DNA of 64,000 nucleotides. Source: Combretum micranthum (Eukaryota; Streptophyta; Magnoliopsida; Myrtales; Combretaceae). Location: contig JAMXBD010000063.1 in assembly GCA_024138025.1 (NCBI GenBank), positions 496,001-560,000 on the forward strand. The letters run 5' to 3'. Under the pieces are notes generated by a model. That model was not told the DNA's origin. It saw nothing but the letters and a program-made list of their open reading frames with translations, and ran no database searches. Below are positions 49,865 to 61,150 of the stretch, piece by piece; positions within the stretch are counted from its first letter, which is position 1; each line of letters begins with the position of its first letter. Made by a program: the position numbers and the translations under genes.

Positions 49865-50609
49865 AGGATTTGCGTGAGGTATTTCCTCCTTGGTCTTTAC
49901 TTTTGGGTTTTGTATTAAAATCTGCTGTTGATCGTGTTGCTGAGCGATAGGTTGAAGAAATTCATAGTCACGATAGGTTGACTATTTTGGCTTTCGATGT
50001 GTAATTAGCAGGTTATTTTATCGGCGGGAGCAAATCAAGGAGTTGCAGGCCTCTTTCATGATTCAAGTCCGTTTTTCATCCTAAGGTTAATGATATTTTT
50101 TACACATTATTACTTTTATAGAGAATATCTATGTGCCGATTCAAACATTCATTTTTGGATTATGATTTCTGTGAGACAACCTATGGAAACTGACAGACAA
50201 ATGGTAGGATTTTCCTTTGATGCTTATTTGAATTATCTTTCCTTTTTTTTTTTTTCCAAATTTCTGTTTCAACTACTCGATAGCAAAGAGTACTATAAAA
50301 GTACTATTCTAGGCAGAACATCTTCCCATTAATTGTATTGTACTTTACATTTTTCATTTTATTTTTATAGTTTCATTTTATATTTACATACTCATTGCAG
50401 ATGCATGACCCGCTAGTGATTATTAATGTTAATATTGATGTCGTTGTGATAAAAAAAATAATAAAAAGGAAATTAAAATAAATAAATGTGTTTTTGAGAC
50501 CCATTAAAATTTAAAAGCCCAAAGGTGATTATTATAAGGTGTAATAGGCTAGCTTAAACTCTAGAGTATTTGGTTAAAATTTTGTTTTCTAAAATTATTT
50601 TTCGAAAGC
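49865..50609. other. Non-coding interval
   Basis: Apart from the near-open plus-strand stretch at 49875-50060 described with the preceding frame, no coding region or named element was found. Confidence 0.35.
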
Positions 50610-50845
50610 TCATGGACTACTAAGCTTAAAATTAGGGTTGGCTAGCCTAGCTAACCTTAATTTTATTAGTTTTCAATTTTAGTTGGCGGCGGCTCCAAAT
50701 GAAAATTTTTAATAGATTTTCAAAAAAAAATTAAATGTTTTCTAAAAGCTTTTTTTAATTGTGTCGAGTACTCATATTAAGTGGATCAAGCTTACTATGA
50801 GTCCAATTAAAAAAAAAAAAAAGGAAAATTTTCAGGCTCGACAAC
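50610..50845. repeat. 3' part of an LTR related to the solo LTR at 26337-28427
   Basis: GGCGGCGGCTCCAAAT, a poly-A/T stretch, GTACTCATATTAAGTGG, GAGTCCAATTAAA and the end CAGGCTCGACA parallel AGCGACTCCAAAAT, GTTCATATTAAATGG, GAGTCTAATACGG and TAGGCTTGACA at 28295-28427. Tandem-unit sequence resumes immediately at 50846. The left end of this LTR was not identified. Confidence 0.5.
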
Positions 50846-51510
50846 TGCAAATACAAAAACATTCCTTCAAATTATTATAAACTTCGGTTTTTGACATGAA
50901 ATAAATTGCAAGACAAAAATTAAGAATGTAGAGGCATGTATTAAAACATACACATTTAATGATTTATATATACAAGATTAAACTGAATTAAATTACTTCT
51001 CTTTAAAAATTGTATTTCCACTGCATAAGATTAATTTATACACCTGAGTCCTTTTTTTTGCAAATTATTTAAATATTGGTTAGTTTGATAAGAATTTTAT
51101 TTATTTATTTTTTTCAATTTAGGCCTATGCAGGGTAGTTGTTTTGCAGCTATTGTATGATAATTTTTCTTCATGAATAAACAAAGTTATCATGAGCTCAG
51201 CTTTTAAAATGGAATTGAAGTGCAGTAAAAAACATAAAAATGTTGATGGAGGATGTCTTGGAAACATAATCATTTAATGATTAATTAACTTATTAGATTA
51301 AACTGAAACACTATAAATACAAAAACATTCATTGAAATTATTATAAACTTCGGTTATTGACATAAAAGAAACTGCAAGATAGAAATTAAGAATGTTAAGG
51401 CATGTACTAAAACATACACATTTAATGATTTACATATCTAAGACTAAACTGAATCAAATTACATTTTTTTTTAATTGTATTTCCAGTGTTTAAGATTAAT
51501 TTATATACTC
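50846..51510 (+). repeat. Partial tandem-unit copies D1 and D2 forming the upstream region of the C2 gene
   Basis: D1 (about 50846-51297) starts inside the unit at ACAAATACAAAAACATTCC and jumps, after AGATTAATTTATACACCTGAG, straight to the beginning of the next unit, missing the exon-1 part. D2 (from about 51298) repeats ACAAATACAAAAACATTCATTG, CATAAAAGAAACTGCAAG and AGATTAATTTATATACTC, and runs directly into the ATG of the C2 gene. D2 therefore acts as the gene's proximal promoter/5' UTR region. Confidence 0.75.
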
Positions 51511-54500
51511 ATGGAAGGAGGAGTTTTGGAGGTGCTTCTTATTAATGCCAAGGGTATTCAACATGCGCATTTCATCGGTATGTTAATGTTAATGTTGTCA
51601 GTATAATTCCTTTGCATACAGCATGATGAAATAATATAGGAAAACAAAACACTGCATGTTTCTCCATTTTCTTTTGACTCTTTCCCATCCCCCATGTATA
51701 TGTTTTTCTCTATTGATGTATTTTCATTTGCAAAATATTTTTCATCACACCAATGTAATTTTAATGGTATTTCTATTATCATTTTTTGACTTAAATCTGA
51801 TATTGCTTCTCTTTTTTATTGTTTAACAAAATGATAATGATTTTTTTTCCCTAAATCTTTACATTCACACCCTATTAATACATTTTCTTTTATATATATG
51901 TACATATTTATAATATATGGATAGATAAAAAGATAGATAAATAGAGTATGCTTGAAATGACTAAGCATATATAAGTCATGGCTTTTGTAGGAAAATCATC
52001 ATATTGTATTTTTGTCGAGTGTGGAGACAAAGCATATAAAAGCAAGGCATCCCCAGGTTTATTTCCTTTCCCTATTTTCCTATTTTTTTTTTTTGGCCGA
52101 CTATTTTTTTTTTTAAATTTAATGATATATACAAACGCATATGTATGTCCATAAAACATGTTAAGCCATGGCAATTGTGTTTTAATATATTTGATTGTGG
52201 TGTTGGATTGTGTTGTAGGTCCTGATGGGAAGACATGGTGGAATGAGAAATTTGCGTTTGAATATCCTTCGTTTAAATGGAAAAGAGCCACACACTTGAA
52301 AATCAAAATCAAAGAGTCAGGATCGTTGAGAGAAGGGGGATTTGTTGGGACAACTATGTAAGTCAATTATTTAATTTAGAGATAATGCCTGATACCTAAA
52401 CTATAACAAAAATGAAAATTTTAATTTGGTATATGAATTTTGAAAAATTCAATTTAATATCCAATCAAATTTTTTGTAATTAATTTTACTATTTTACTAA
52501 CACTGTTTATTTTATTTTCTAGAAAGAAAGAGGTAGTTTACCATAGATGTAATTAAATTTTGATGATTGGCTGGCTCTTAAATTAAAGCATTCCTTCATC
52601 TCCCCTATAATGATTGGTGATATGCAAATAATTTCTAAAAATCATTGGTAGAGCTACATATAATGGCCTTTCATAAAGTATATACATATTCTCAAAAACT
52701 TATAAAGAAGCGAAGAGATACTTTGTAGGCTTTGGATTCCACCCGTACATATAATATAGTTTGAAAAATTATATTTATGATCGTCCCAATGATTATTGTC
52801 TAATCATTAAGTAATATTTATCAATATAGTAGCTTGCTAGCTTTTAGTCATTGATGATATGGAAAATCATCTTTAGTACAATTTATTTATTTATTTTTTC
52901 TTTAGTTAACAACTACAATCGACTGCCGATTGCCGTCGTTTCCTCCCACTATGACATGGAACTAAGAGGCATTAATTTTATTTAGATTAATTTAATAATA
53001 TATTCATTTATTAATGTAGATTGAAAAAAAAAGCCAAAATAATGTTTGAAATTGTTTTTCGACAAAATTAAATTAAACCAACACCCCATTTTGTTAGCTC
53101 CAATATGTACATAATTCTCTTCTTGAATTTTTGTAGCAGTAGGATTTTTTTATTTTATTAATTGTAATTATGCCTTCTTATATTTGTTCTATGTATGCTT
53201 AAATTCTCTCTCTCTCTCCTCCCTCTTTTTTTTTTTTTTTTTTTGGCTACTAACTTCTTATCTTTGAAATTACATGTTTGACCCCAAAATGGCATAATGT
53301 ATAAAAGGTTGTTTTCACACCCTAAAGGACCATTTCCATATTGTAAGAATAGTAAAAAACTACGATAAATTAAAAAAAAAAAAGGAATAAAATAGAAAAA
53401 AAGCGCAAACTCCCAATTTTCCAACTTCAGTTTTTTTGAATATTTTGTTCTACTTAATATTACCTGTTTTGTCAAGGATAATCTGCTATGTAGGGATTTG
53501 AAATACCATTTTTTTTTAAATAATAATTTAAACGTTTAGAAGCTCAAATTTAAGATAAAGGGACTAGATACAATGGTTTATCCCTTTTTACCCAAGTAGG
53601 CAAGACCGAATGAAGAAAATTAAGCTGCACAAAATGGGATGATAACTCATAAGCCATACCGTCTAAAGTAAGTTTGGAATATCTAAATGCTTTTTTATGT
53701 ATCTCTAGGTAAGCATCTGTTTGAATAAGGACTAAATTCACTTCTGCTAGTAGAGTATACTCTACTCAAATTACTAGTAGCCTTTCACATCTGTCTACCT
53801 CTCTTTATTATTTGAAATTAATATGTGCTTTGATACATGTTCCAGAATTACATTCTGACACATTTTGTTTATTGTAATGGAATAAGATAGGCAAAAAATA
53901 GTAATTTTTTTATTTATGATTTGAGATATTTTTGAAGAAAAAGAATGCTTTTTATAAGAAATAATAATTTCTATAGTAAAGGAAATGAATAAAGATTTAT
54001 TATTTATTCTACGTTATGTAGAATTGATATTTTTTATGTAAAATTTTTTACAAATCAAATGTAGGAATAATTATTCTATGATCATAAAATCATAATACTA
54101 ATTTCATTTTTATGAGTCAAATGTAACTAAGTTTTACGAAGAATATGATATTAAGTTGGCTTAAAAGTTTGGGTTTCTTTCTCAATCATTTTTTTTATTA
54201 AATATTATGTTTATATGCAACTCAGGATTTTTTTCTTTTTTTTTTTTTTTTTTTTTTTTTTTGGCCAAATGCATCCCAGGATTTACCTTGGCGGAATTAT
54301 TACGGAGGGACTTCAATGTGGAATGGTAGAAGTAAAACCAACTCCATATAATGTAGTTCTTGAAGATGGCGCATATAGAGGACAAATAGTTCTCGGATTG
54401 AAATTCACTGCCAAAGTAAGTAAATCTCATTTTTTTACATTTAATTTTTACATAAGTTTTATAACAGATATATATAACATTGGTTTTCAAATTGCTTCAT

Positions 54501-54674
54501 ATAATATGAAAATTTTTCATTTTGCAGAATGAGTTGGGTATGAAAAGAAGGAGTCGTATTATACGGAGAAATGAACCCATTAAAGGCTCTATCTTTCACT
54601 CTATAATAAATTTGTGGAAGACTCCATGGTGGAAAATTCTTTTTACAAGAACCTTCAAAAAGTCCAATAAATAG
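51511..54674 (+). CDS. Small C2-domain protein, five exons
   Basis: Exons 51511-51577, 51991-52056, 52219-52357, 54280-54415 and 54528-54674 have GT-AG introns and join in one frame to 184 aa. The C2 sandwich fills residues 3-135: GGVLEVLLINAKGIQHAHF, SYCIFVECGDKAYKSKASPG, TWWNEKFAFEYPSFKWK, HLKIKIKES, GGFVGTTMIYLGGIITEG, PYNVVLEDGAYRGQIVLGLK. A basic tail follows (KRRSRIIRRNE...). The layout matches plant single-C2 proteins of the elicitor-responsive type, which bind membranes or partner proteins. The aspartates that normally bind calcium in loops 1 and 3 are missing (QHAHF...SSY; KESGS), so Ca2+-independent action is likely. Intron 3 (1.9 kb) ends in a long T run. Copies of exon 1 lie upstream and of exon 5 downstream. 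Substrate or partner unknown. Confidence 0.85.
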
Positions 54675-55290
54675 AATAATGTAATAAGAATAAAATAGAC
54701 TTTGACTATAGATTGGGTGTAATATTTTCTTTTGCTTTTTCAGTTTTTCCTATAGGATGGAAAAGTGGCATAAATCAAGAAGAATGAGTTGGGTATGAAA
54801 ATAAGAAGTCGTATTATATGGAGAAATGAATCCATCAGAGGATCTATCTTTCACTCTATAATAAATTTGTGGACGATTCGATGTTGGAAAATTCTTTTTA
54901 CAAGAACCTTCAAAAAGTCCAACAAATAGAATGATATAATAAGAATAAAGTAGACTTTGACTATAGATTGGGTGTAATATTTTCTTTTGCCTTTTTAGTT
55001 TTTCCTTTAGGACAGAAAAGCGGCATAAATCAAGTAGAATGAGTTGGGTATGAAAATAAGTAGTCCTATTATATGGAGAAATGAACCCATTAAAGGATCT
55101 ATCTTTCACTCTATAATAAATTTATGGAAGATTCCATAGTGGAAAATTCTTTTACAAGAACCTTCAAAAAGTTCAATAAATAGAATAATGTAATAAGAAT
55201 AAAGTAGACTTTGATTATAGATTTGGTGTAATATTTTCTTTTGCTTTTTTAGTTTTTCCTTTAGGATGGAAAAACGGCATACATCAGGTG
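54528..55290 (+). repeat. Head-to-tail triplication (period 255 bp) of C2-gene exon 5 plus 3' UTR
   Basis: Units start AATGAGTTGGGTATGAAAA at 54528, 54783 and 55038, exactly 255 bp apart. The first is the exon 5 used in the gene model. The second keeps the whole 49-codon frame with about a dozen substitutions and the same stop position. The third has a TAG after about 37 codons and a lost T in ATTCTTTTACAAG. Each copy is preceded by an AG, but only the first has a pyrimidine-rich acceptor. Confidence 0.92.
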
Positions 55291-56070
55291 GTTATCTCCT
55301 ACATTTTTGTCAAAATTTAAGAAGGTGATGCATTCATCACTTTTTTTTTCATTTTTTTTTTTTTTTTTTGTCTTTTCAAGGGTTCTAACATTCGTATTGA
55401 CTTAGTTAGATAAGCATTACAATACTCATGATTGGATTGCTAAGTTCAATTAATGTTTCTTTCTATGATATCCAATATTCATGAGACTTGAAACCAAAGG
55501 TAATGTAGACATATCATTTTTGTTAAAATTAATTGAAAATATAGATAAATATAATTATAGCAAAAATTCAATTTAGGAAATTATTTAATAAAAATAATAA
55601 CAAAGTTAATTTATTAAGTTCTTCTGAAAAAAAATCTTGGTGCTAACGTCAGCATAAATAATAAAACACCAGACCCTCCACTTCACACCCATTTTCAATC
55701 CAATTTCATTTGTGTTTTTTCCAAATTAATGGAGGAATTAAAAATAACACAGAGAGCTTTCAATTGGTACAAAGTTTGTATGATTTCGTGAACATTTGAT
55801 AGATTAAATTAGCTGGTGAAAAACAAGAAAACTAATATTCAACTTTCCAAAAAAATGGTGATTCGCATCAAAAATTGAACAAATTAAGCAAGTTTAAAGA
55901 TACAAGACTCATTTAATATACAAATAAGCATCAAATATCGTATCTAATTAGAAATTTGCATCTTAATTAAAGAATTTTCCAAATTTCGTGCAAAACTTGC
56001 TTTAGCATCCTAGATTTGCAATTGGTCGAAATTAGCAAGTTATGAAAAGCAAATGACAACCATATCACTA
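55291..56070. other. Non-coding interval, probable left part of an older LTR
   Basis: There is a T-rich start, no coding frame, and sequence up to 56174 appears to be the promoter side of an LTR-like element (see next entry). Left border not found. Confidence 0.35.
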
Positions 56071-56179
56071 TAAATAGGGCTCCTATTCTCCTCCCAATTC
56101 ACGAATGAGGTCAAATTGCGGAAATTCGAAGTCGCTGGAGTCTTCAGGAGGTTGAGAACTTGCAAACGACTAGTCATCA

Positions 56180-56549
56180 TGATGTAGATGAGGTGGCCAT
56201 GTCCTACTTGGAGAGATTGGAAGCCAAGAAGACATCCGGAAAGAGCAGTTATTAGCATTAAAGAGCATTTATTAGCATTTATTTTTCGGTTTTATTTCGT
56301 ATTTTGAGTTGTTTATTTTAAATAGCATTTATTAGCATTAATGCTAATAAATAGCATTTAATTAGCATTTACTTTTCGGTTTTATTTCAAGACTATAAAT
56401 AGTCGTGCTAGGGTTGTAATTGAAAAACAACTTATTATCATCATTGAAAATACACTTTGAGGGGATTTCCTCTAGATTTCACATTATTTTGTGAGTTGAG
56501 ATACATTCGTCGAGTGTTCTCGTTTTATCCACGCTAACTCGCTGCGTCA
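56180..56549 (+). repeat. 5' LTR of the complete gypsy element
   Basis: It starts TGATGTAGATGAGG and ends GCTGCGTCA, with a TATA box at 56394-56401 (TATAAATA) and a 26-bp perfect palindrome at 56327-56352. Compared with the 3' LTR it differs at AAATACAC/AAATGCAC and GCGTCA/GCATCA. Confidence 0.95.
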
Positions 56550-56551
56550 GT

Positions 56552-56563
56552 TGGTATCAGAGC
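56552..56563 (+). promoter_or_regulatory. Primer-binding site
   Basis: TGGTATCAGAGC begins 2 bases after the 5' LTR and is complementary to the 3' end of plant initiator methionine tRNA, as in most plant gypsy and copia elements. Confidence 0.9.
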
Positions 56564-56582
56564 GGGAAAGATTCCTGTAGAG

Positions 56583-57731
56583 ATGTCAGGCGACGACAGT
56601 TTAGGTGGCGGTCAAGTCCCAAACGTTGTGGGATTTGGAAGCTCTGCGAACCGAATTACAGGATCAAAGAGCGGCGCTGGGTGACATGGATCAGAGATTC
56701 CGGCGTTTCGAACAGCGCCTTGATGACCTGGTTGAGCGTTTCGACGCGATGGGACCCAATGCCAACAGAAACAGGAATGTTAATGAGGAACGACCAAGAG
56801 CAGGCGATGCACGCGGCGACCCTCGTGGCAGACCTGTGGCTGCAAATAGGAGGATTCAGACCCGATGATGATTCGGAAGAAGAAGATGATGTTTTGCCGG
56901 AAGATGAACCGCCACGTCGGAGGGGTGGTTATGGAGGTCGGAATAGAGGTTATGATTATGGTTTTGGTTATGGAGAGGGCGATTTTAAATTGAAAGTGGA
57001 CATTCCCAGTTTTAATGGGAATTTAAACATTGAAGATTTTATTGATTGGCTCGCTGATATTGATCGGTTCTTTGAGTATATGGAGATCCCAGAAGGGAAG
57101 AGGGTGAAGCTGGTGGCTTGTCGTTTGAAGGGGGGCGCTTCTGCCTGGTGGGAGAGGTTGCAAGGTAGGAGATATCGCGAAGGGAAGCAGCCGGTGAGGA
57201 CGTGGTACGGATGAAGCAGCTCTTGCAGCGGGACTTCCTACCCCCTGACTATGAGCAAATTTTGTTCCAGCAATACCAGAGATGTCGCCAGGGCCAGAGG
57301 TCAGTTCATGATTACACTGCGGATTTTATGCGATTGGCAGAGAGGAACGATTTAAGAGAAAGTGAGGGCCAGCAAGTTGCCAGATACTTGGAAGGTTTGA
57401 AGCCTCTGATCCGTGATAAGATTGGTGTCCATGTGTTGCGCAATTTGAATGAAGCTAAGAACATGGCCATCAAAGCGGAGCTGATGTTACAAGAGAAGAA
57501 TAACCGTTTTGATGGAAACCGTTTTGATAACACCAGGCGTTATGGAGGAGAGAGTTCTAGTAGGAGTTATGGGGAAAAAGCCAAGGGTGTTCAAGAGGTA
57601 CAAAGCGGTGCTGTTGAGAGGAAGGAAGAGAAGAAGCAATATAATCCCTATGCTAAACCAACATTAGGGAAATGTTATAGATGTAACCAGCCGGGACATC
57701 GATCCAATGAATGTCCTAATAGAAGAGGCAT
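56583..57731 (+). pseudogene. gag: gag region of the complete gypsy element, frame-disrupted
   Basis: The likely start ATGTCAGGCGACGACAG matches the gag start of the decayed relative. Reading then shifts frame near 56600-56640 ([20 protein letters not shown]), again near 56850 ([54 protein letters not shown]) and again near 57195 ([33 protein letters not shown]). The last part ends in a CCHC zinc knuckle at 57673-57714 ([14 protein letters not shown]). Gag would form the virus-like particle and package RNA. A gag protein cannot be made from this copy without frame correction, unless the indels are assembly errors. Confidence 0.88.
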
Positions 57732-57879
57732 AAACATGGTAGAAAGAGATGAGGAGGATGAAATTTGTTGTGAACCGGATGAAGGTGAAGAATATGGAGA
57801 GTATGAGGAAGAGGAGCAGGCTCTTGTGGTTCGAAAGCTAATGTTGACACCTAAGAAGGAGGAGGAGAATCAGCGACAT

Positions 57880-60800
57880 CAATTGTTTCGTACCCGATGT
57901 ACGATTGACGGGCGTGTATTTGATCTCATTATTGATAGTGGGAGTTGCGAAAACATTATAGGGCGAGCAGCCGTCAAAGCTTTGGAATTACCTATAGAAA
58001 AACACCCGAATCCCTATACTATTGGGTGGATCAAAGCGGCTGAGAAGATAGAAGTGAAAGAGAGATGCAAGGTGCCCTTTTCCATCGGTAAGTATAGAGA
58101 CGAAGTATACTGCGATGTAGTCGATATGGATGCTTGCCACTTGTTGTTTGGTAGGCCATGGCAGTATGATGTTAACGCTTTACATGATGGTCGAGAAAAT
58201 GTGTACAAATTAGAGAAAGATAGGGTACGATTTACCCTTCTCCCATTAAAACAAAAGGACCGCCCTAAAGCTTCTCCTGAAAAGGGGCGTTCATTCCTTA
58301 CCATTACTCAAACTGAGAAGGAGATGGAGGATGCAATAAAGGAGTTCAAAGTAGTGCATGCTTTAATTGTGAAGGAGGTTTGGGCGATTGATGAGGAGAA
58401 GAGGGTTGAAGAGGTGCCTGAAAGTGTGAAAGAGTTGTTAGAGGAGTTTAGGGGAGTATTACCAGATGATCTACCAGATGGTTTGCCTCCCATGAGAGAC
58501 ATTCAGCACCATATTGATTTGATCCCTGGTGCTAGTTTACCAAATTTACCTCATTACAGGATGAGCCCGAAAGAGAGTGAGATATTGCAAGAGAAGGTGC
58601 AGGAGTTACTTCAGAAGGGATTCATAAAAGAGAGCATGAGCCCTTGCGCGGTGCCAGCATTGTTGACGCCAAAGAAAGATGGGAGCTGGAGAATGTGTGT
58701 GGATAGCAGGGCGATCAACAAAATTACTATTGGGTACAAATTTCCTATTCCTCGCTTGGAGGACATGCTTGACAGGTTGAGTGGAGCGGTGATCTTCTCA
58801 AAGATTGATTTGCGAAGCGGATATCACCAGATCAGGATCCGACCAGGGGATGAGTGGAAGACAGCTTTCAAAACCAAGGAGGGCCTTTATGAGTGGATGG
58901 TCATGCCCTTTGGTCTAAGCAACGCCCAGCACCTTCATGCGCGTCATGAACCAGGTATTGAAACCATTCATTGGTCGCTTTGTTGTGGTCTATTTTGACG
59001 ATATCTTGGTGTATAGTAAGTCTGAGGAGGAACATGTTATGCATCTGAGAGAGGTATTGACGGTTTTGCAAAGTAGTAAACTATATGCGAATAAGAAGAA
59101 GTGTTTATTCATGACTAGAAAGTTGCTGTTCCTAGGTTTTGTTGTTAGTGGTAACGGTATTCAGGTCGATGATGAGAAGATAAGAGCGATAAGGGAATGG
59201 CCAATTCCAAAATCAGTCACTGAGTTGCGAAGTTTTCTGGGGTTAGCAAGCTTTTATAGGCGGTTTATTCGGCATTTTAGCACGGTAGCAGCCCCCTTAA
59301 CCGAATGTTTGAAAAAGGGAAGGTTTCAGTGGAGTGAGGAAGTTGAGGGTAGTTTTACGCTCTTGAAAGAGAAGTTGTGTAGTGCACCTGTTTTGGCATT
59401 ACCGGATTTTGATAGGCTATTTGAGGTCGATTGTGATGCGAGTGGGGTTGGAGTTGGGGCTGTTCTATCTCAGGAAAAGAGGCCGGTTGCCTTTTTCAGT
59501 GAGAAGTTTAGTGAATCCAGAAGAAATTGGTCTACTTATGATAAAGAGTTCTATGCTATTGTGAGAGCATTGAGAACTTGGGAACACTACTTGGTAGGTC
59601 GGGAGTTTGTTTTGTATTCAGATTGTGATGCCTTGAAACACTTACATGGTCAGACCCGCATTAGTAAGGACATGCATGCTAGATGGATCCAATTCCTCCA
59701 AAAGTTTCCATTTCGACTAAAGCACAAATCAGGTATTCAAAATAAAGTGGCGGATGCATTGAGTAGAAGAGCTCATCTACTTATGACGTTGAGCGCTGAA
59801 GTAGTAGGATTTGAGCATGTGAAGGAACTTTATGAGGATGATGTAGATTTCAAGGAGATTTGGGGCATGTGTGTGCAGGGGCAGCCTAGTGGAGATTTTC
59901 ACATCCATGAAGGTTACTTGATGCGTGGGAATCAACTTTGTGTTCCCGAGTCCTCATTGAGGGAGAAGTTGATTCGCGATCTACATGGAGGAGGTTTGGC
60001 TGGTCATTTGGGACGAGATAAGACTTTGTTAGCAGTTGGTGAGAGGTTCTATTGGCCTCATTTGCGCAGAGATGTGAGTAGATTGGTACAACGATGTTAT
60101 GTGTGCCAAACTTCAAAGGGCCAATCTCAAAATACTGGTCTCTACATGCCATTGCCAGTTCCCGATAACATATGGGAAGATTTATCCATGGATTTCATCC
60201 TTGGATTACCTCGCACCCAGCGGGGTAATGACTCAGTTTTTGTTGTTGTTGACAGGTTTTCCAAAATGGCACATTTTATTCCTTGCAGGAAGGTAGCTGA
60301 TGCCCAAGCCATTGCCAAGCTCTTCTTTAGAGAAGTGGTTCGTCTTCATGGTGTACCTAAATCCATTACATCCGATCGTGACAGCAAGTTTTTGAGTTAT
60401 TTCTGGAAGACCTTGTGGCAAATGTTTGACTCATCTCTCAATTATAGTAGTACAGCTCACCCTCAGACGGATGGGCAAACTGAAGCTACCAATAGGACGC
60501 TTGGTAACCTGATTCGAAGTATTTGTGGAGAGAAGCCGAAGCAGTGGGATGTTGCATTGGCTCAAGCTGAGTTTGCTTACAACAATGCGGTTCATAGAAC
60601 GACAGGCAAGTCTCCATTTGCTGTGGTTTATACCAAGACACCTCGACATGCCTTGGACTTAATCCGACTTCCCAAGGGTCATGACATTAGTATTTCAGCA
60701 AAGAACATGGCGGAGCACTGGCATTCCGTGACGGCTGAGGTCCGGAAGAAGATTGAGCAATCTAATGCCAAATATAAGGAAACCGCCGACAAACATCGAC

Positions 60801-61150
60801 GGAAGAAGATCTTTGCTGTTGGAGATCAAGTGATGGTGTTCTTGCGGAAGGAGCGTTTTCCCGTTGGCAAATATAGCAAGCTTCAACCTAAGAAATATGG
60901 GCCCTATCAGATTGTGAAGGTCATCAATGATAATGCTTACGTTGTTGGTTTACCAAATAGCATGGGCATTTCAAAGACGTTCAATGTCGCTGATATATAT
61001 CATTTCTTTCCCGATGATGTTCCTTTGTATCCCGATGAGAACTCGGGGTCGAGTTCTTTGGAGGTGGGAGAGAATGATGTAGATGAGGTGGCCATGTCCT
61101 ACTTGGAGAGATTGGAAGCCAAGAAGACATCCGGAAAGAGCAGTTATTAG
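57880..61150 (+). pseudogene. pol: pol region (protease, RT, RNase H, integrase) of the complete gypsy element, one frame change
   Basis: Protease: [11 protein letters not shown] with DSG at 57934. [35 protein letters not shown], then after a frame change near 58930 (SNA-motif) [12 protein letters not shown] with YFDD at 58991-59002. RNase [10 protein letters not shown] (59429 region) and [10 protein letters not shown]. Integrase: H350, H357, C387, C390 of the second frame form the zinc finger ([15 protein letters not shown]); the catalytic triad is D419 (SMDF), D480 (TSDRDS) and E516 (GQTEATN), with 35 residues between the last two. A GPY/F module follows ([20 protein letters not shown]). 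Integrase motifs are intact; the break lies in RT. Confidence 0.92.
61060..61074 (+). promoter_or_regulatory. Polypurine tract
   Basis: GGAGGTGGGAGAGAA lies immediately 5' of the 3' LTR and inside the pol reading frame. Confidence 0.9.

Noticed and set aside
54182..54532. Open frames of about 100 aa on both strands over the T-run before C2 exon 4
   Set aside because: They are produced by the poly-T/poly-A tract plus intron or exon sequence; the exon boundaries at 54280 and 54415 explain the coding part.
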